This document shows, piece by piece, positions 1-10,674 of a stretch of 64,000 bases of DNA (the stretch's first letter is position 1; each line of letters begins with the position of its first letter). Source of the stretch: Lepidodermella squamata (taxonomy: Eukaryota; Gastrotricha); the NCBI GenBank assembly GCA_047495785.1, contig JBLDXI010000026.1, forward strand, positions 186,001-250,000, in the 5' to 3' direction. The notes beneath the pieces are model-generated. The model made no database searches and had not been told where the DNA came from. It saw only the letters and a list, made by a program, of their open reading frames with translations. Position numbers and translations under genes: made by a program.

Positions 1-736
1 TTTTACTAGTTTTTGGGCCGGATACAGATTACAGATTTTTAGCTATAAGAGTACAACAACTTTATACCATAAAATAGACCCGTCCCATCTTATGGTTTAT
101 GTAGGTACAAGGTCATGAAATAAGGTCTTTACCGCATTTTAGCCGGCTTTGAGTCGAAAGTCACTGGATGCGAGAAAGCTAACGCTATCTTTCTTATGAT
201 TTTTCTGATAGAGTGTCCAAAAATATATGAACCAAGTCTCCGCAATTTCTCAGTTTCATCGATATGATCAGGCGACCACGAAATGGGACCCGTGGCTACA
301 TCGGTGGTCGCTATTCCAAGTTTCTAGAAGCTCAGATCTAAATAAATTTAATGTTTGCCTGAAAAAGCCTCGATCAGCCGCCTTAATGCTACTGAGCTCT
401 GAGGCCAGCCGGCCGCAAACGGCCGATAAAACCGAGTTTGCGCACCACTGCCCTATGACCAATATTGCTCGATGAACTATAGGACAATCAGAAAATAAAC
501 AATACAGGTGGTTTATCTCGCAGTTTCAGACGTCGCTAAAACGTCGCGACTCGCCAAAAAATAGAACGCTCGACAAGAGATAAGATAACACGGCTTGAAT
601 ATTGTACGAACAATTCTCAGATCTATTCGTCCTACGCTTGAAGTTATCAGAACTCCAGGTTTCGAATCATCAAGGTGGGTATTTAAGGCCGCGCAAAGCT
701 AACATTTAACTATTAGTTGAAATCCTTAGCTCAAAC
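1..736. other. 5' intergenic stretch
   Basis: No gene recognised; short open frames on both strands lack homology or codon structure. An A/T-rich TATA-like element (TATTTAAGG) lies near 678-686, about 50 bp before the start codon of the MARVEL-like gene, and may be its core promoter. Confidence 0.4.
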
Positions 737-1657
737 ATGACTGAATTGCAGAAACCAAGCGATTTACCAGTAAAGAACCCGGCTAATCCGCCAAACGAAA
801 GCATTGATGACGAGGACTGTTGGTTTTCGATGACTGCTCGTCTTCGGATGAATGGCCGCTATGGCGTGTTCAGAATTTTCCAGGCTGTATGTTTCGAATA
901 GATTCTGGCCTATTCTTTTCAGAGCTGGAAAACTTGCAGAAATGGCGCACCAGGTGCGTAGGAATTTTTGGGAAAAGTAGGCAATTTTGGCTCAGGAAAC
1001 AGTCAAAAGTTGAAGGAAGTGGTAGTTTAGTAGGAAATTTCAAAATAAAATCGGCGCGTAGGAAATCCTGCAGGTTTTCCAGCTCTGATTCTTTTATATG
1101 CTTCAATTTCTGATTTATAGTCATACGAAGCTTTGGCAGCAATTATGTGTATCATTACAATCCTGGTTTATGACGAGAACAAGTGGTTCTACTGGTCTTG
1201 GCTGATAGCTTTACCGCTTATTACAATCATTTATCACCTCATTCAGCTTTGCCATCCAAAGAAACGAGTAACGAAATGCGGTTGCTTTGACGGCGGGTCG
1301 GACGCTGCCTTTGGAATCCTATATCTTCTTCATGGAGTCGCTCAATATCTGATATACTTGAAATACTACACAATGAATTCATCTGACAATATGTTCGGGC
1401 TCTTTGTTTTCCAGCTGGTGAGTCATCGGCGAAATTAACGCGGAATTTTCAACAATTTTCTGTTTTTTTAGGTGTCTGATGCTATCGTTGCCATCACCTA
1501 TCTTTTCTTCGCTGTTGATATTTTTTGCATCAATTTCGTCGAATGGGACAAAGCATACGGCTTCTGCTGTTGCGAAGTGAATGAATTGGATGAATCAGTC
1601 GATATGGCTATCACGGCGATCGCAATTCACAGCGCCAGCGGCATGCACTTTGGTTGA
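737..1657 (+). CDS. Tetraspan MARVEL-like membrane protein, 3 exons, 210 aa
   Basis: Exons 737-886, 1121-1417 and 1472-1657 join with both introns in phase 0 (GT-AG; 234 and 54 bp). The product has a polar N-terminus of about 50 residues (MTELQKPSDLPVKNP...) and four hydrophobic segments: after residue 50 (SYEALAAIMCIITILVY), then WSWLIALPLITIIYH, FGILYLLHGVAQYLIY and AIVAITYLFFAVDIF. Short loops and a Cys-rich stretch (CCCEV) follow. Size and topology resemble MARVEL-domain proteins of membrane apposition and vesicle traffic, but no diagnostic motif is visible, so the family is an inference from topology. A TATA-like TATTTAAGG precedes the start. Intron 1 is the only long one and contains possible cryptic splice sites, so an extra small exon cannot be excluded. 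Confidence 0.65.
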
Positions 1658-1764
1658 TAATATTCATATTACTCTAGGCGAAGCTCACATAATAACATAA
1701 TAACATAATAAGAAACCGCTTATTTAAGGGGGATTTTTTAATTTTTACTGTGAGCACCGAAGGT

Positions 1765-1826
1765 GCGAAAACCTTGCCCCGCCGAGAAACGCGAGCGCAG
1801 CGAGCATCACGGGGCAAGGTTTTCGC
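1765..1826. repeat. Hairpin repeat, 16-bp perfect arms
   Basis: GCGAAAACCTTGCCCC at 1765-1780 pairs perfectly with GGGGCAAGGTTTTCGC at 1811-1826 across a 30-bp loop. Flanking DNA is rich in CGAGCGAAGCGAG-like words. It resembles the end or core of a small non-autonomous element. The overlapping open frame on the minus strand is low-complexity and not believed to be a gene. Confidence 0.6.
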
Positions 1827-2081
1827 CCGAGCAAAGCGAGGGGACGCTGATTTCATCGAGCGAAGCGAGAAAAAGCACTTGAAACTCTTCGAGCGAAGCG
1901 AGATCACTTTTCTTGTTTCAGCATGAAATTCGTTCAAAAATGCCGTTTTCATCGTACAGTTTTAATGTTGATTTTTTAAAGTCGCATTTCACACCAGAAA
2001 ATCACCTATTATGTCACATTTTTCTATTTAAATTGCAGTTTTATCGGGAACGGTGAACGCTTCGCCTTGAGTAATATGTCT

Positions 2082-2186
2082 AATAAGGCCCACGGTACGG
2101 CTAGTTTCTCACATAATAAGACTCGGCTTCGCCTCGCCTTATTATGTGAGTTTTTCCTCGAAACTAGCCTTCCCTAGGGCCTTATT
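2082..2186. repeat. MITE-like nested inverted repeat
   Basis: Three nested pairs of arms form one long imperfect hairpin: AATAAGGCC (2082-2090) with GGCCTTATT (2178-2186), GGCTAGTTT (2099-2107) with AAACTAGCC (2161-2169), and CTCACATAATAAG (2108-2120) with CTTATTATGTGAG (2138-2150). The loop is GC-rich. A partial copy of the CTCACATAATAA arm lies at about 1684. No coding capacity, so a miniature inverted-repeat element is likely. Confidence 0.6.
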
Positions 2187-3256
2187 TATACATAATTGAA
2201 AATTATGTATTAATACTGGCATAAACGATTGCTAATAAACGCTGATCGATTTTATTAGTCGAACATTAGATTACTCTCACTGCCAATTTTTCACCTGCCT
2301 GCTTTTCATCGTACTGTAAATTTAGGGTTTCAGCACTGCATTCGAGGCTCCAGTATTATATAGATTTGTCAGTAGTTTTTCGACTTGCGCAGCTTTCGAT
2401 CTCTATTTTTCATCATCAAAACAAACTGTTATAATACCTACAGAGCACCATTTTATCAACCAATTTTCGAAAATTCGAAAATTGACTAGTGATATCAACG
2501 ATACTGAGCCGGTTTTACATGTTTTAATTAAAAATTCTGGTCTGCAGACCAGATGGAGAGTCCGAACGAGAAAAAACTGTCCGCTGGCGGTTATGATCTG
2601 GTTTTCGCAACAAATCACCTTCTGTAAGTTTCCGGGGTTAAACGCCTAAGATTTAACGAAAAACGGCATAAAAATGGCTTGTTTAGGCTTAGCGGATACA
2701 TCTAATTGAGCCATAATTAGACAAAATGACGCCGGCTGCCTTATTTAATGCTTGAAATGCTATCAGAAAAACACTAACAAAGGTGTCGTCGCCGGTGATA
2801 AAATGCGGAATTACGGGGATGAAGTTGCGCGCCGGGGAACTTGCGGTGCGCGGAGCGGCTACAACGCGAAAACGGGCCGCATCGCGCAGCACGCTTTTTC
2901 GTAGCAACAAAATTTTTATTTAAAAAAAATTATTAATATAATAAAATAAAAATATTTTTAAAAGGAAATTTAATTTTGTGCATAAAAATTTGCGGTAGCG
3001 CGCGATTTTCCAACGCGCGCGGCGGATGTTCGGTTTTAAAAAGAACACCCTGTATATTATCTCATTGCTGTCCGCCGTTAACAACGTCATCAGTTAAATA
3101 ATTCTTGGTTATGCTTAAAAATGGCTTCCACATAGGATCAAAATTGTCGTATTCGAATTACCGAATATTTTAGAATATTTTATTAGTTCTTGGATGAGCA
3201 TAATATCAAAAAGCATAAGTAAATCCTATAATCCAACCCAAAATTTCAAGTTTGGT
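2187..3256. other. Intergenic stretch between MARVEL-like and vWA genes
   Basis: No gene seen. A CG-rich block at about 2820-2900 is followed by an A/T-rich run at 2910-2990 and a second CG-rich block at 2995-3030. An ACACCCTGTA word near 3045 resembles transposon termini, but no partner end was found. Confidence 0.35.
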
Positions 3257-5872
3257 TTATAATTGTGATGATTCTGGCTCCGCAGGAGGATCACATAGAT
3301 CGGGAGTCTTCGGGCACTGTTTCGCAGAATCCCATCGCTTCGATGTGCAGTCGAACTCCAAAGCCTGAATAACATTCCTGATTCGAAAATCTTCCAACTT
3401 GCACTTGACCCCAAAAGCATTGCAATACAGCTCATCGTTGTATTTCGGCAAGCCTTTCATCTTTCCAACAGCTGAATGGGGCTGTATCGCCATTTCTATC
3501 ATTGCAGGTAAGATGGCAATGCAGTTCAAACTATCCAGAGTCTTCAAGAATGCAGGGGTAAGGAATGCAGCAGACTTCCACGAGGAATTCCTAGCCCGAG
3601 CCAGTTTCACTACCTTGTAAACCTCGTGAGCATAGAGAGCACGGAGAATCTTTGCCAGCGATTGGTATGACGTCAGCTTCCTAGATTTTGCAATTGCAAC
3701 CATTGGGCCGATAAACCGCTGTACTCCAGTGTAACCAATGTTAAAAGTCAGGCTCGGATTCTTACAAGACTCCTTCTCTGCTATTTCAAGGGCTTTGAAT
3801 ACATCCTCAGCATATCCAGCGATGGCAGAGTTTGAAATGTGGACACTTCGAACGAGATGGCAGAAAGAGGTGATTGCAACTTCCAGTTTGTGTTCGTTGA
3901 TTTCCTGGCAGAGCTTCCATACTCCAGCAGCCAGTGTTTGAGCATAACTTTCGGACGTATTCGAAACTTTGTTCCTCATACCCACAGAAGCGCAATAGTC
4001 CAGCAAGTTTGGCGCATGCTTCTGAAGAAACACCTGAATTCTTGAATCTTCGAAATACGGAATGACATTGGTAATCTTTTCGTTAGACTGCGGAACAGTC
4101 AAGTGTTGTCGGTCACCACTCTGCTTAGCCGCGACAATCAAATCCGAAATACTCATGTAGCACCCAGGGAAAATCTTGTCAGCCTGCCAATGGGATGGAT
4201 CGATGAACTCGCCCATCGGTCCGTTGCAAGCAATGCCGACGATATTTATAAGCTCCAGAATTTCCATTCCCTCCATGGTGTCGAAAATTTCGGTATCACT
4301 GTGAAGCTCACACACAGCTTGAATGCCGGCTAGAGTCGTCGCGAAAGAGAAGAATGAGGGCATGTGACCGCTATCGTCGATGCCATCGAGTTCGGGCAAG
4401 TTGTCATGCATAGCTTTAACTTCGTCATGGAGATTTGCAATAATCTCAAGATCTTCAACTTCGATAGGGTCTTCCTCCTCATTTTCCATTTCCCAAGGGT
4501 ACTTAGCACGAGATGCTTGGTATCCACTCGCTATTTGGTCCTGATACATCATCTGCTGTTGGAAGCCATAATGCGGTTGTTGAACTGGAACGGGCATGGC
4601 GAGCTGTTGTCGTTGAAGATACGGAGTGTAATGTTTATGGCCTTTTCGCATCGAGGCAGCTTTCTGACTAGGAAATACCCCTTGTGAAATGTAACTCATC
4701 GCCCGAGCGACATAAGAGGATTGCTGCATGTAGACAGCCTGCTGAGCCGCACCAAGCACTCCAACACTGCTTTGCATATTGAAGATTTGTCTGAATTGCA
4801 AGGCCTGCCCGGCAAAGTTTCGTCGCACTTTGTTCTTGTAAAGCGCCAGGCGTTTCCGATACTCCCCGCTTTCGTCTTCTGGAGGCAGGGTCTTCTGAAG
4901 AGCGCCGAAAAAGTTGCTGAAGAATTCTTTCGCAGCTTTCACTTCCCGCTCAGCCTCGGGAAAGTTGGCAACTTGCAGAGACTTGATTTTGAAAGCTAAG
5001 GCTCTGAGTTTCGAGTCGAAGATTTTGAAGTTCTCATAGTTAAGTTGACCAGCTTGCTCGATTTGAATCGGCTTGCCATTCGCCTTCAGACCTTCTGGCA
5101 TTTTGTCGAACCAGAATACATTCTCTCCAAAAGCAAGGTGCACCTTATTGTGGCTTTTCAAAGACCATGGTAACAGTTTGGCGCCATGAGGGGTGGTAAG
5201 ACTAACCTCGCAACCAACGCCATCGTCGAGAAACAACCCCGCGATTCGATCGGCTAGTGAGTCATCCGTCGTTGTTTCCGAGGACACATCGATCAATCCG
5301 CTTCTCAGTGAGTCCTTGACATCGATCGTGCTGAACTGAAGTACACTAGCCAGGCCTCGGGTGTCTGGTTGAGAGTTGCTGGTGAAGTAACGGATCGCTT
5401 GAGAGTTGACAAGTCGTTGGGCGAATACTGGAGCTAGCTCCGAGGATTTCCTAACCGTAACCTCAATATCACCCAATTCACCGTCAGAGAACGTCAATAT
5501 TCGAATAGGCATATTCTCAGGGAATGTTTTGACCAGTTTAGCGAGCTCGTCAATGGCGTAGGACATGCTGGTAGCACACATATTATACAAGTCCAGGGTA
5601 GCAATGTCATCTACGGTTGTTTGGTACAACTTGGCCCTTGATTCGAAGGTGATTAGCGAGATCGGATCTTTGCCGCCGTAACCAACCATTTTCAGCGATT
5701 GAGGCACGACTCGTTCCGCTAATCGCTTCACATTTCCGCCCATCGATAGAGATACGTCCATAATAACGATTGTTGATATTACAGGAGCTCGCTCTACCTT
5801 CTCCGAGCGTTCAAATTCCATTTTTCCGACAAAACAGCCGTCGAAAACTGAATATACCTGCATAGCGGGCAT
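3257..5872 (-). CDS. von Willebrand factor A domain protein, single exon, 871 aa
   Basis: One uninterrupted 871-codon frame with ATG near 5872. Residues about 32-210 form a vWA fold: beta strand then the MIDAS motif D39-V-S41-L-S43, a threonine in CATSMSYAI, and LTFSDGELGD, which fits the second metal-site aspartate. vWA domains bind protein ligands through a divalent metal. The long remainder has a Gln/Met-rich linker around residues 390-440, an acidic patch (ENEEEDPIEVEDLE) near 455, and a mostly helical C-terminal half that I do not recognise. There is no signal peptide or membrane segment, so a cytosolic protein is likely. Lack of introns over 2.6 kb contrasts with most neighbours and raises the possibility of a retrocopy or transferred gene. 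No frame damage is seen. Confidence 0.85.
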   Translation of the reverse strand: MPAMQVYSVFDGCFVGKMEFERSEKVERAPVISTIVIMDVSLSMGGNVKRLAERVVPQSLKMVGYGGKDPISLITFESRAKLYQTTVDDIATLDLYNMCATSMSYAIDELAKLVKTFPENMPIRILTFSDGELGDIEVTVRKSSELAPVFAQRLVNSQAIRYFTSNSQPDTRGLASVLQFSTIDVKDSLRSGLIDVSSETTTDDSLADRIAGLFLDDGVGCEVSLTTPHGAKLLPWSLKSHNKVHLAFGENVFWFDKMPEGLKANGKPIQIEQAGQLNYENFKIFDSKLRALAFKIKSLQVANFPEAEREVKAAKEFFSNFFGALQKTLPPEDESGEYRKRLALYKNKVRRNFAGQALQFRQIFNMQSSVGVLGAAQQAVYMQQSSYVARAMSYISQGVFPSQKAASMRKGHKHYTPYLQRQQLAMPVPVQQPHYGFQQQMMYQDQIASGYQASRAKYPWEMENEEEDPIEVEDLEIIANLHDEVKAMHDNLPELDGIDDSGHMPSFFSFATTLAGIQAVCELHSDTEIFDTMEGMEILELINIVGIACNGPMGEFIDPSHWQADKIFPGCYMSISDLIVAAKQSGDRQHLTVPQSNEKITNVIPYFEDSRIQVFLQKHAPNLLDYCASVGMRNKVSNTSESYAQTLAAGVWKLCQEINEHKLEVAITSFCHLVRSVHISNSAIAGYAEDVFKALEIAEKESCKNPSLTFNIGYTGVQRFIGPMVAIAKSRKLTSYQSLAKILRALYAHEVYKVVKLARARNSSWKSAAFLTPAFLKTLDSLNCIAILPAMIEMAIQPHSAVGKMKGLPKYNDELYCNAFGVKCKLEDFRIRNVIQALEFDCTSKRWDSAKQCPKTPDLCDPPAEPESSQL

Positions 5873-7137
5873 TTTTTGATTGATTCTATTTCATGAATAG
5901 AGAATAAAAAGCGTAATAAAGGTGTTTGTGTGAAACTCGTCTAATTATCGCAAATGTGGGAAGAGGTGCCCAACCCAACACACACTTACAAGCCACGCAT
6001 TTTTTATCGTAAATTAAAGATGAATCATTTTTAAGGTATAGTAAAATCAAACTACAATGCTTATCTTGTGGCAGGTAGCTTGCAGAGATAAAGACTGAAA
6101 GTGGGGAAACATCCCACATCCCATGTGCCGTAGACGTGAACAGCGAAAAAGTCCAAATTCTTCATAATTGAAAACTGATTTCAAAATTTCAATGAATTTT
6201 AGCGTTGCGTTGAAATTTAAAAGAAAGCAAAAATGATCTATTAACGTCGCAATCGATATTTTCAGTCACGCGACCGCTCTTCAACAAGCTCTTCATCAGA
6301 TTTTTCGAAATTTCGAACCAAGGACAGATAGGAAAATGTAGGCATCGCAAAGATTCGGAAAAACTTAGCCCTGGAATTGTTGTGGGGAATACAGGCATGG
6401 CACTAGCCATCTTTGCCAATGAGCTGAGGAGCCATAAGTGGTCTCAAGCTGTATCGGCAATTACCTATAAAGTCACACGTGATAGCTTCGATTTACACAC
6501 CTGCTTCACCATCTGGCGCAAATGCCGTTGGGAGTGCGCCTTTTGCTCGATAGCCTTCTCATTACGAAAAAGAAGCTCAAAACAAGCCTTATCTTTTGCG
6601 GAAATGTATTTGCAGTTAAATCGCTGGCTTCCTTACCCAGCTTCCATCTTTGTAGGATGTTGTGACTTGACGGATGTTTTGGTTTGGTTTGAAATTTCAG
6701 GCAAGCTTTTCACGCTTGGATAATTTTGCTTCAACTGAAATATTCTACAAATAAATAGATAGTAGATTCATAGATACGTACCGACTGTAGATACATCAGT
6801 GCATATAAATATGAGATATAAAAGCAACTTTTATCGCAGGAGCCTCGGATGGCTTGTTGATAACATCTCTCCACTAATAAAAACACAGCCCCTTCGCCAC
6901 TGTGGGTACGGGTTATCCTGGTCGGAATTAACCGGTCGTTCCAAGCGATTAAAAACTAAATTTACTGTTTTTCTTTTATAAATGTTTTTCCTATATACTC
7001 CTTTACAGATTTGATTTATTTTATAGGTCTCAAAAGTTTTTAATCAATCGATGCCATGAGGAATTTCCAGCCTCGATCTCACAGCTAAATAAGGGTTTCG
7101 AAAAACTGATCGAATTACCAAGGAAAGTCAGCAATAT
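5873..7137. other. Intergenic stretch, nothing recognised
   Basis: Probably holds the promoter of the minus-strand vWA gene and, at its far end, that of the first acetyltransferase gene. Open frames here are short, overlap on both strands and show no domain. No RNA gene or repeat was recognised. Confidence 0.35.
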
Positions 7138-7824
7138 ATGGATCGAATAATCGGCGGAGAAAAGCTGATTCTTGGAAGCTGGAAGCTCCCAGATAGAATG
7201 AGCATAGATGGAGAGTATTGCCGTTTGCAGCGGCTTATGCCTTCACATTGGGAAGCTGTTCACGAATTCATGCATGTACCTGATGCAGCTTCGCGTTACA
7301 AGTTCTCTTTCGGTCTGCCGCCGCTTACTGATCGACAAGCGTTCGATTCCTGGTTCGATGAGTTGGTTAATTCCAAAGAAGTCATTCCATACGTAATTAT
7401 CGATAGCGTAACAGATGAAATCGGCGGTAAAGCGTATCTAATGAGCATCAACGCCGATCATGGGACAATTGAAATCGGAGGAATAATTTTCGGTCCGAAA
7501 ATCGCGAAGTCCCGAATTTCAACCGAGGCAGTTTACCTTTTGGCTAGTTACGCATTGGACGACTTGAAATACCGCAGAGTTGTGTGGCGGTGCCACAACG
7601 CGAACGAAGCGTCGAAAAGAGCTGCCGCGAGATTCGGTTTCCAATTCGAAGGTGTCTTCCGCCAGGACATGGTTCATAACGGCGAAAATCGTGATACAGC
7701 TTGGTACTCGATCATCGACAAGGAATGGCCGGCTGTGAGACTGGCATTTGAAAAATGGTTGGATAAATCGAATTTCGATGACAAGGGCCAACAAATTCAA
7801 AGCATCGCCTCATTTCATGAGTGA
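7138..7824 (+). CDS. GNAT acetyltransferase (RimJ/RimL type), copy 1, 228 aa
   Basis: A single-exon frame with a true ATG at 7138. The fold follows the Acetyltransf_3/RimL pattern: N-terminal strand and helix (YCRLQRLMPSHWEAV), GGKAYLMSIN, GTIEIGGIIFGPKIAKSRISTEA (the acetyl-CoA binding region), then YALDDLKYRRVVWRC-NANEASKRAAARFGFQFEGVFR, where the Asn and Ser of the N-x-x-S signature and the GF-EG turn are intact. The family uses acetyl-CoA to acetylate amines, often protein N-termini; the substrate here is unknown. An AATAAA signal lies just after the stop (near 7835). The next gene is a clear paralogue in the same orientation, 660 bp away. No signal peptide. Confidence 0.85.
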   Translation: MDRIIGGEKLILGSWKLPDRMSIDGEYCRLQRLMPSHWEAVHEFMHVPDAASRYKFSFGLPPLTDRQAFDSWFDELVNSKEVIPYVIIDSVTDEIGGKAYLMSINADHGTIEIGGIIFGPKIAKSRISTEAVYLLASYALDDLKYRRVVWRCHNANEASKRAAARFGFQFEGVFRQDMVHNGENRDTAWYSIIDKEWPAVRLAFEKWLDKSNFDDKGQQIQSIASFHE

Positions 7825-8487
7825 TTATTCAGAATAAAAATGTATAAAACAGTATTGTAAAATGTCACACAAAATTCGTGTCGACTTTTAATTTGCAGAT
7901 CATGCGTGATTCAAAATGCTCGAAAATAATCGATAGCTGCTTCAGAAGTATGACAAAACGCAATTACAGGTAACTTCTCCTTTCGGTAATTCATAAATTT
8001 TAAAGATTTTTTCGTCTCCGCAGTGCTCCATATTATAGCTCAGTTCGAAATTTCAGGAGAATTTGACTGCGGATGTCTACCGTGTTGCTTTGAAAAAGCG
8101 TCATGAGTCAACAGATCCGGGATCCCTCGATTTTTCGAGATGAAACCGCATGAAATCCCGGAGCTGATTGATACGAGATGCTTTTATTATTTTTTGCTAT
8201 GACCGAGGGCGAAATTTAAGTGAAGAAAAGTCGGCACGTGCCACTCGCCAGTATTTGATTTTCAGCTTCGAGAATTAGTAAAGTTGTAATTTTTTATTTT
8301 AATCTACCATAAAACAACCCTAATACGGTTTTTTATATTGAGATTATGGTGTACCTCACAGGCTTATATATTTTATCTATATTATTATTTATCTGACGTA
8401 GCATTCGTGCCACGTTTTCAGCTTACCACTGCGTATACAATCGTATTCCTCAGTGTAGTTCTGTAGTGGTTTTGTTCGTTAATTATA
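7825..8487. other. Spacer between the two acetyltransferase genes
   Basis: Contains the poly(A) signal of copy 1 and presumably the promoter of copy 2. A/T-rich TATATATT words occur near 8365. No gene recognised. Confidence 0.4.
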
Positions 8488-9186
8488 ATGAACACTGAAC
8501 AAAGCAGCGAAAATTTGGTCGCTGGAAGTTGGAAAATCCCCGAGCGAAAAATCATTGAAGGAAAATACTGCCGCTTGGAACCTTTATCTGCTCATCACTA
8601 CGATGCGGTTTACGAATTTATGCATGTACCTGATGCTGCGACCAGGTACCAATTCGTGTTTGGCTTGCCACCCGTTGACGATAGACAAGCTTTCGACGAA
8701 TGGTTCAATCGTATTTTAAACGCGAAAGATTTCCTTTCCCTTCCTTTTGTTCCTTATGTGGTAGTCGATAGAACAACTGGTGAAGTAGGCGGTAAGGCGT
8801 ATTTGATGAGTATCAACAAGGACCATGGTACCATTGAAATTGGCAGCATTTTGTTTGGCCCAAAAATAGCAAAAACTCGAATAGCAACAGAGGCGATTTT
8901 TCTATCGGCGCGTTATGTTTTCGACGAGTTGAAATACCGAAGATTCGAATGGCGTTGTAACAACGCGAATCAAACGTCAAAGAACGCAGCGCTCAGGTTC
9001 GGATTTACCCTGGAGGGTATTTTTCGCCAGGCTATGGTGCATAATGGGAAAAATCGAGATACCGCCTGGTTTTCAATCATCGACAAGGAGTGGCCGGCTT
9101 TGAAGGTTGCTTACGAAAAATGGCTCGATGACTCAAATTTCGATGATTGCGGCAAGCAGAAACAATCTTTGGCATCGTTCCGCTGA
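8488..9186 (+). CDS. GNAT acetyltransferase (RimJ/RimL type), copy 2, 232 aa
   Basis: Intronless frame with ATG at 8488. It aligns over its full length with the gene at 7138: both share AGSWK/LGSWKLP-like starts, GGKAYLMSIN-DHGTIEIG, FGPKIAK, TEA, DELKYRR and the RDTAW-SIIDKEWPA tail. It differs by a four-residue insertion (LSLP) before FVPYVV. The acetyl-CoA site and the NNANQTSKNAALRFGFTLEG segment are intact, so it is probably active. An AATAAA motif follows the stop. Tandem orientation and similarity indicate local gene duplication. The substrate cannot be told from sequence. Confidence 0.85.
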   Translation: MNTEQSSENLVAGSWKIPERKIIEGKYCRLEPLSAHHYDAVYEFMHVPDAATRYQFVFGLPPVDDRQAFDEWFNRILNAKDFLSLPFVPYVVVDRTTGEVGGKAYLMSINKDHGTIEIGSILFGPKIAKTRIATEAIFLSARYVFDELKYRRFEWRCNNANQTSKNAALRFGFTLEGIFRQAMVHNGKNRDTAWFSIIDKEWPALKVAYEKWLDDSNFDDCGKQKQSLASFR

Positions 9187-9563
9187 TTTTTCTCAAACTT
9201 GATCGAAAAAATAAAATTAGGAAAAATTAGCAAATTTTTTCAAGTCCAAGGGTCGCGTCGAAATGTGTACTATTGACCTTTTCATGCCTGGCGGCGTCGG
9301 AAAATCCTCAGATAAGAAATAGATAAAGTCGAAAGAAATGGCCGACATAAAAAAAATCACCACTCGAACTTAGGAAATAAATGTGGTACTTAGTTTTCGG
9401 TTTTTAAGATTTTGGGCCTGTACATTTAATTTCGGTGGCTTTTAGGTTGGCCGCTGAGGAAAGAATACTGATTTATCACAATTTGAATGAATATTTGGTG
9501 TTTTTAATTTAGTTAGTTTTACTATAACCCCGAATTCAAAGATCAAACCGAAAATTAGCCAGT
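9187..9563. other. Intergenic stretch, nothing recognised
   Basis: Convergent 3' flanks of the acetyltransferase (+) and the mitochondrial carrier (-). Only a poly(A) signal near 9210 is evident. Confidence 0.4.
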
Positions 9564-9582
9564 GATTAATTAATTAATTAAT

Positions 9583-9625
<43 letters not shown>

Positions 9626-9627
9626 TT
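9564..9627. repeat. Microsatellite (TTAA)n then (TTTA)n
   Basis: Four to five TTAA units grade into about eleven TTTA units. Read on the minus strand this is an AAAT array that starts at the stop codon of the 2-oxoglutarate carrier gene and supplies many AATAAA hexamers. Confidence 0.95.
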
Positions 9628-10674
9628 AAAGACCCCCAACACGGTCTCGGCCTAGGACATGTTTAGCATACAAACCAGTTAATTGTTCAAGAAAAACAAG
9701 CATTAAAACAGTGTGAGGTCCAACGCGCAAGTAATAGGGCGTGAAGCCCTTCCAGAGCGCGACAATGCCCTCATTTTGGACAACGCGCCTCAGTACGTCA
9801 AACATGCCGCGATATTCGGGCCGGCCGTCAACAAATCGCATGTTTTGAATCCGAGTCTTGGCCATGTCGAAAGGCAGCGACGCGAAAGACGTAACCAAAC
9901 CACTGGTCATGCCGGCTCCAAAATGGGTTAAAAAATTGTCGTGGAAGTAACCGGTTGATAGGATAAATTCCTTAGCTTGGGAATAAGTAGCCAGTTGCGC
10001 GATATTTGTCACAACAGAGCGAACAACAGTCGGCCACATGCCCTGAAAAATTCATAATATTTGTCAAAAAATCGGCGCAAAATAATAAGATCCTAACCCT
10101 GAAAATGCCACCCGGACCTTCGTCAGCCACAATTCGATACAAAGCGTGGACAACGTTTCTATAATTTCGCCGTTGTTCGATCGGCAACCGGCCGTCAGTT
10201 GTCATTCGGATAAGGCAAACCTCGGCCGGATTACCAACAACTGCCCCAGCCCCGCCAGCGACAGCGGCTATCAAAAACTTTTCAAGGTAAGACGGCGGCG
10301 TCACTTGACCATCAGCTCCTTTTGTCGATAATTTTTCGAACAAGGCGGTGTAGACACCCAGCCGAGCTGTGGCGTAGGTGGCCTGACGTAGCCAACCGGC
10401 TGTCAGACCGGAATAAACCGCGCGAATTCCTTCATTTCTCGCCACTGAAGCTAGGAGATGAAATGAGGACTTGTACTCGCGATTTCGACTCCCAGCTCCC
10501 GACATTTGCATACGATTTTTCAGAACATCCATCGGGTGAACAAAACACGTTGCCATGCAGCTATTCGAAATTCGGTTTTAATTAGCTTGATTGAAATAAA
10601 CCAAATACTTACCCAGATAAGCCTCCTAACACAAATCTGGCTGCGGTTGGCATTTGCCCGTCAGTTTTAGCCAT
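9626..10674 (-). CDS. SLC25A11: Mitochondrial 2-oxoglutarate/malate carrier, 3 exons, 313 aa
   Basis: Exons, minus strand: 10674-10613, 10560-10098 and 10042-9626, with introns of 52 and 55 bp. The 313-aa product is close to the 314 aa of the vertebrate carrier. It has the three mitochondrial-carrier repeats, with signatures HPMDVLKNR, NPAEVCLIRMT and LPFDMAKTR. Subfamily-specific words include TDGRLP, NEGI-ALWKGFTPYYLRVGPHTVL and PEYRG. The carrier swaps 2-oxoglutarate for malate across the inner mitochondrial membrane and serves the malate-aspartate shuttle. The start MAKTDGQMP matches the expected short N-terminus before the first helix (FVLGGLSG). The stop codon abuts an AAAT microsatellite that probably provides the poly(A) signal. 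Confidence 0.95.

Noticed and set aside
1674-1952. Minus-strand open frame of 92 codons
   Set aside because: It lies over hairpin repeat DNA, has no homology and begins in low-complexity sequence.
6189-6723. Overlapping open frames before the acetyltransferase genes
   Set aside because: No splice-consistent extension, no domain, and frames on both strands are of similar length.
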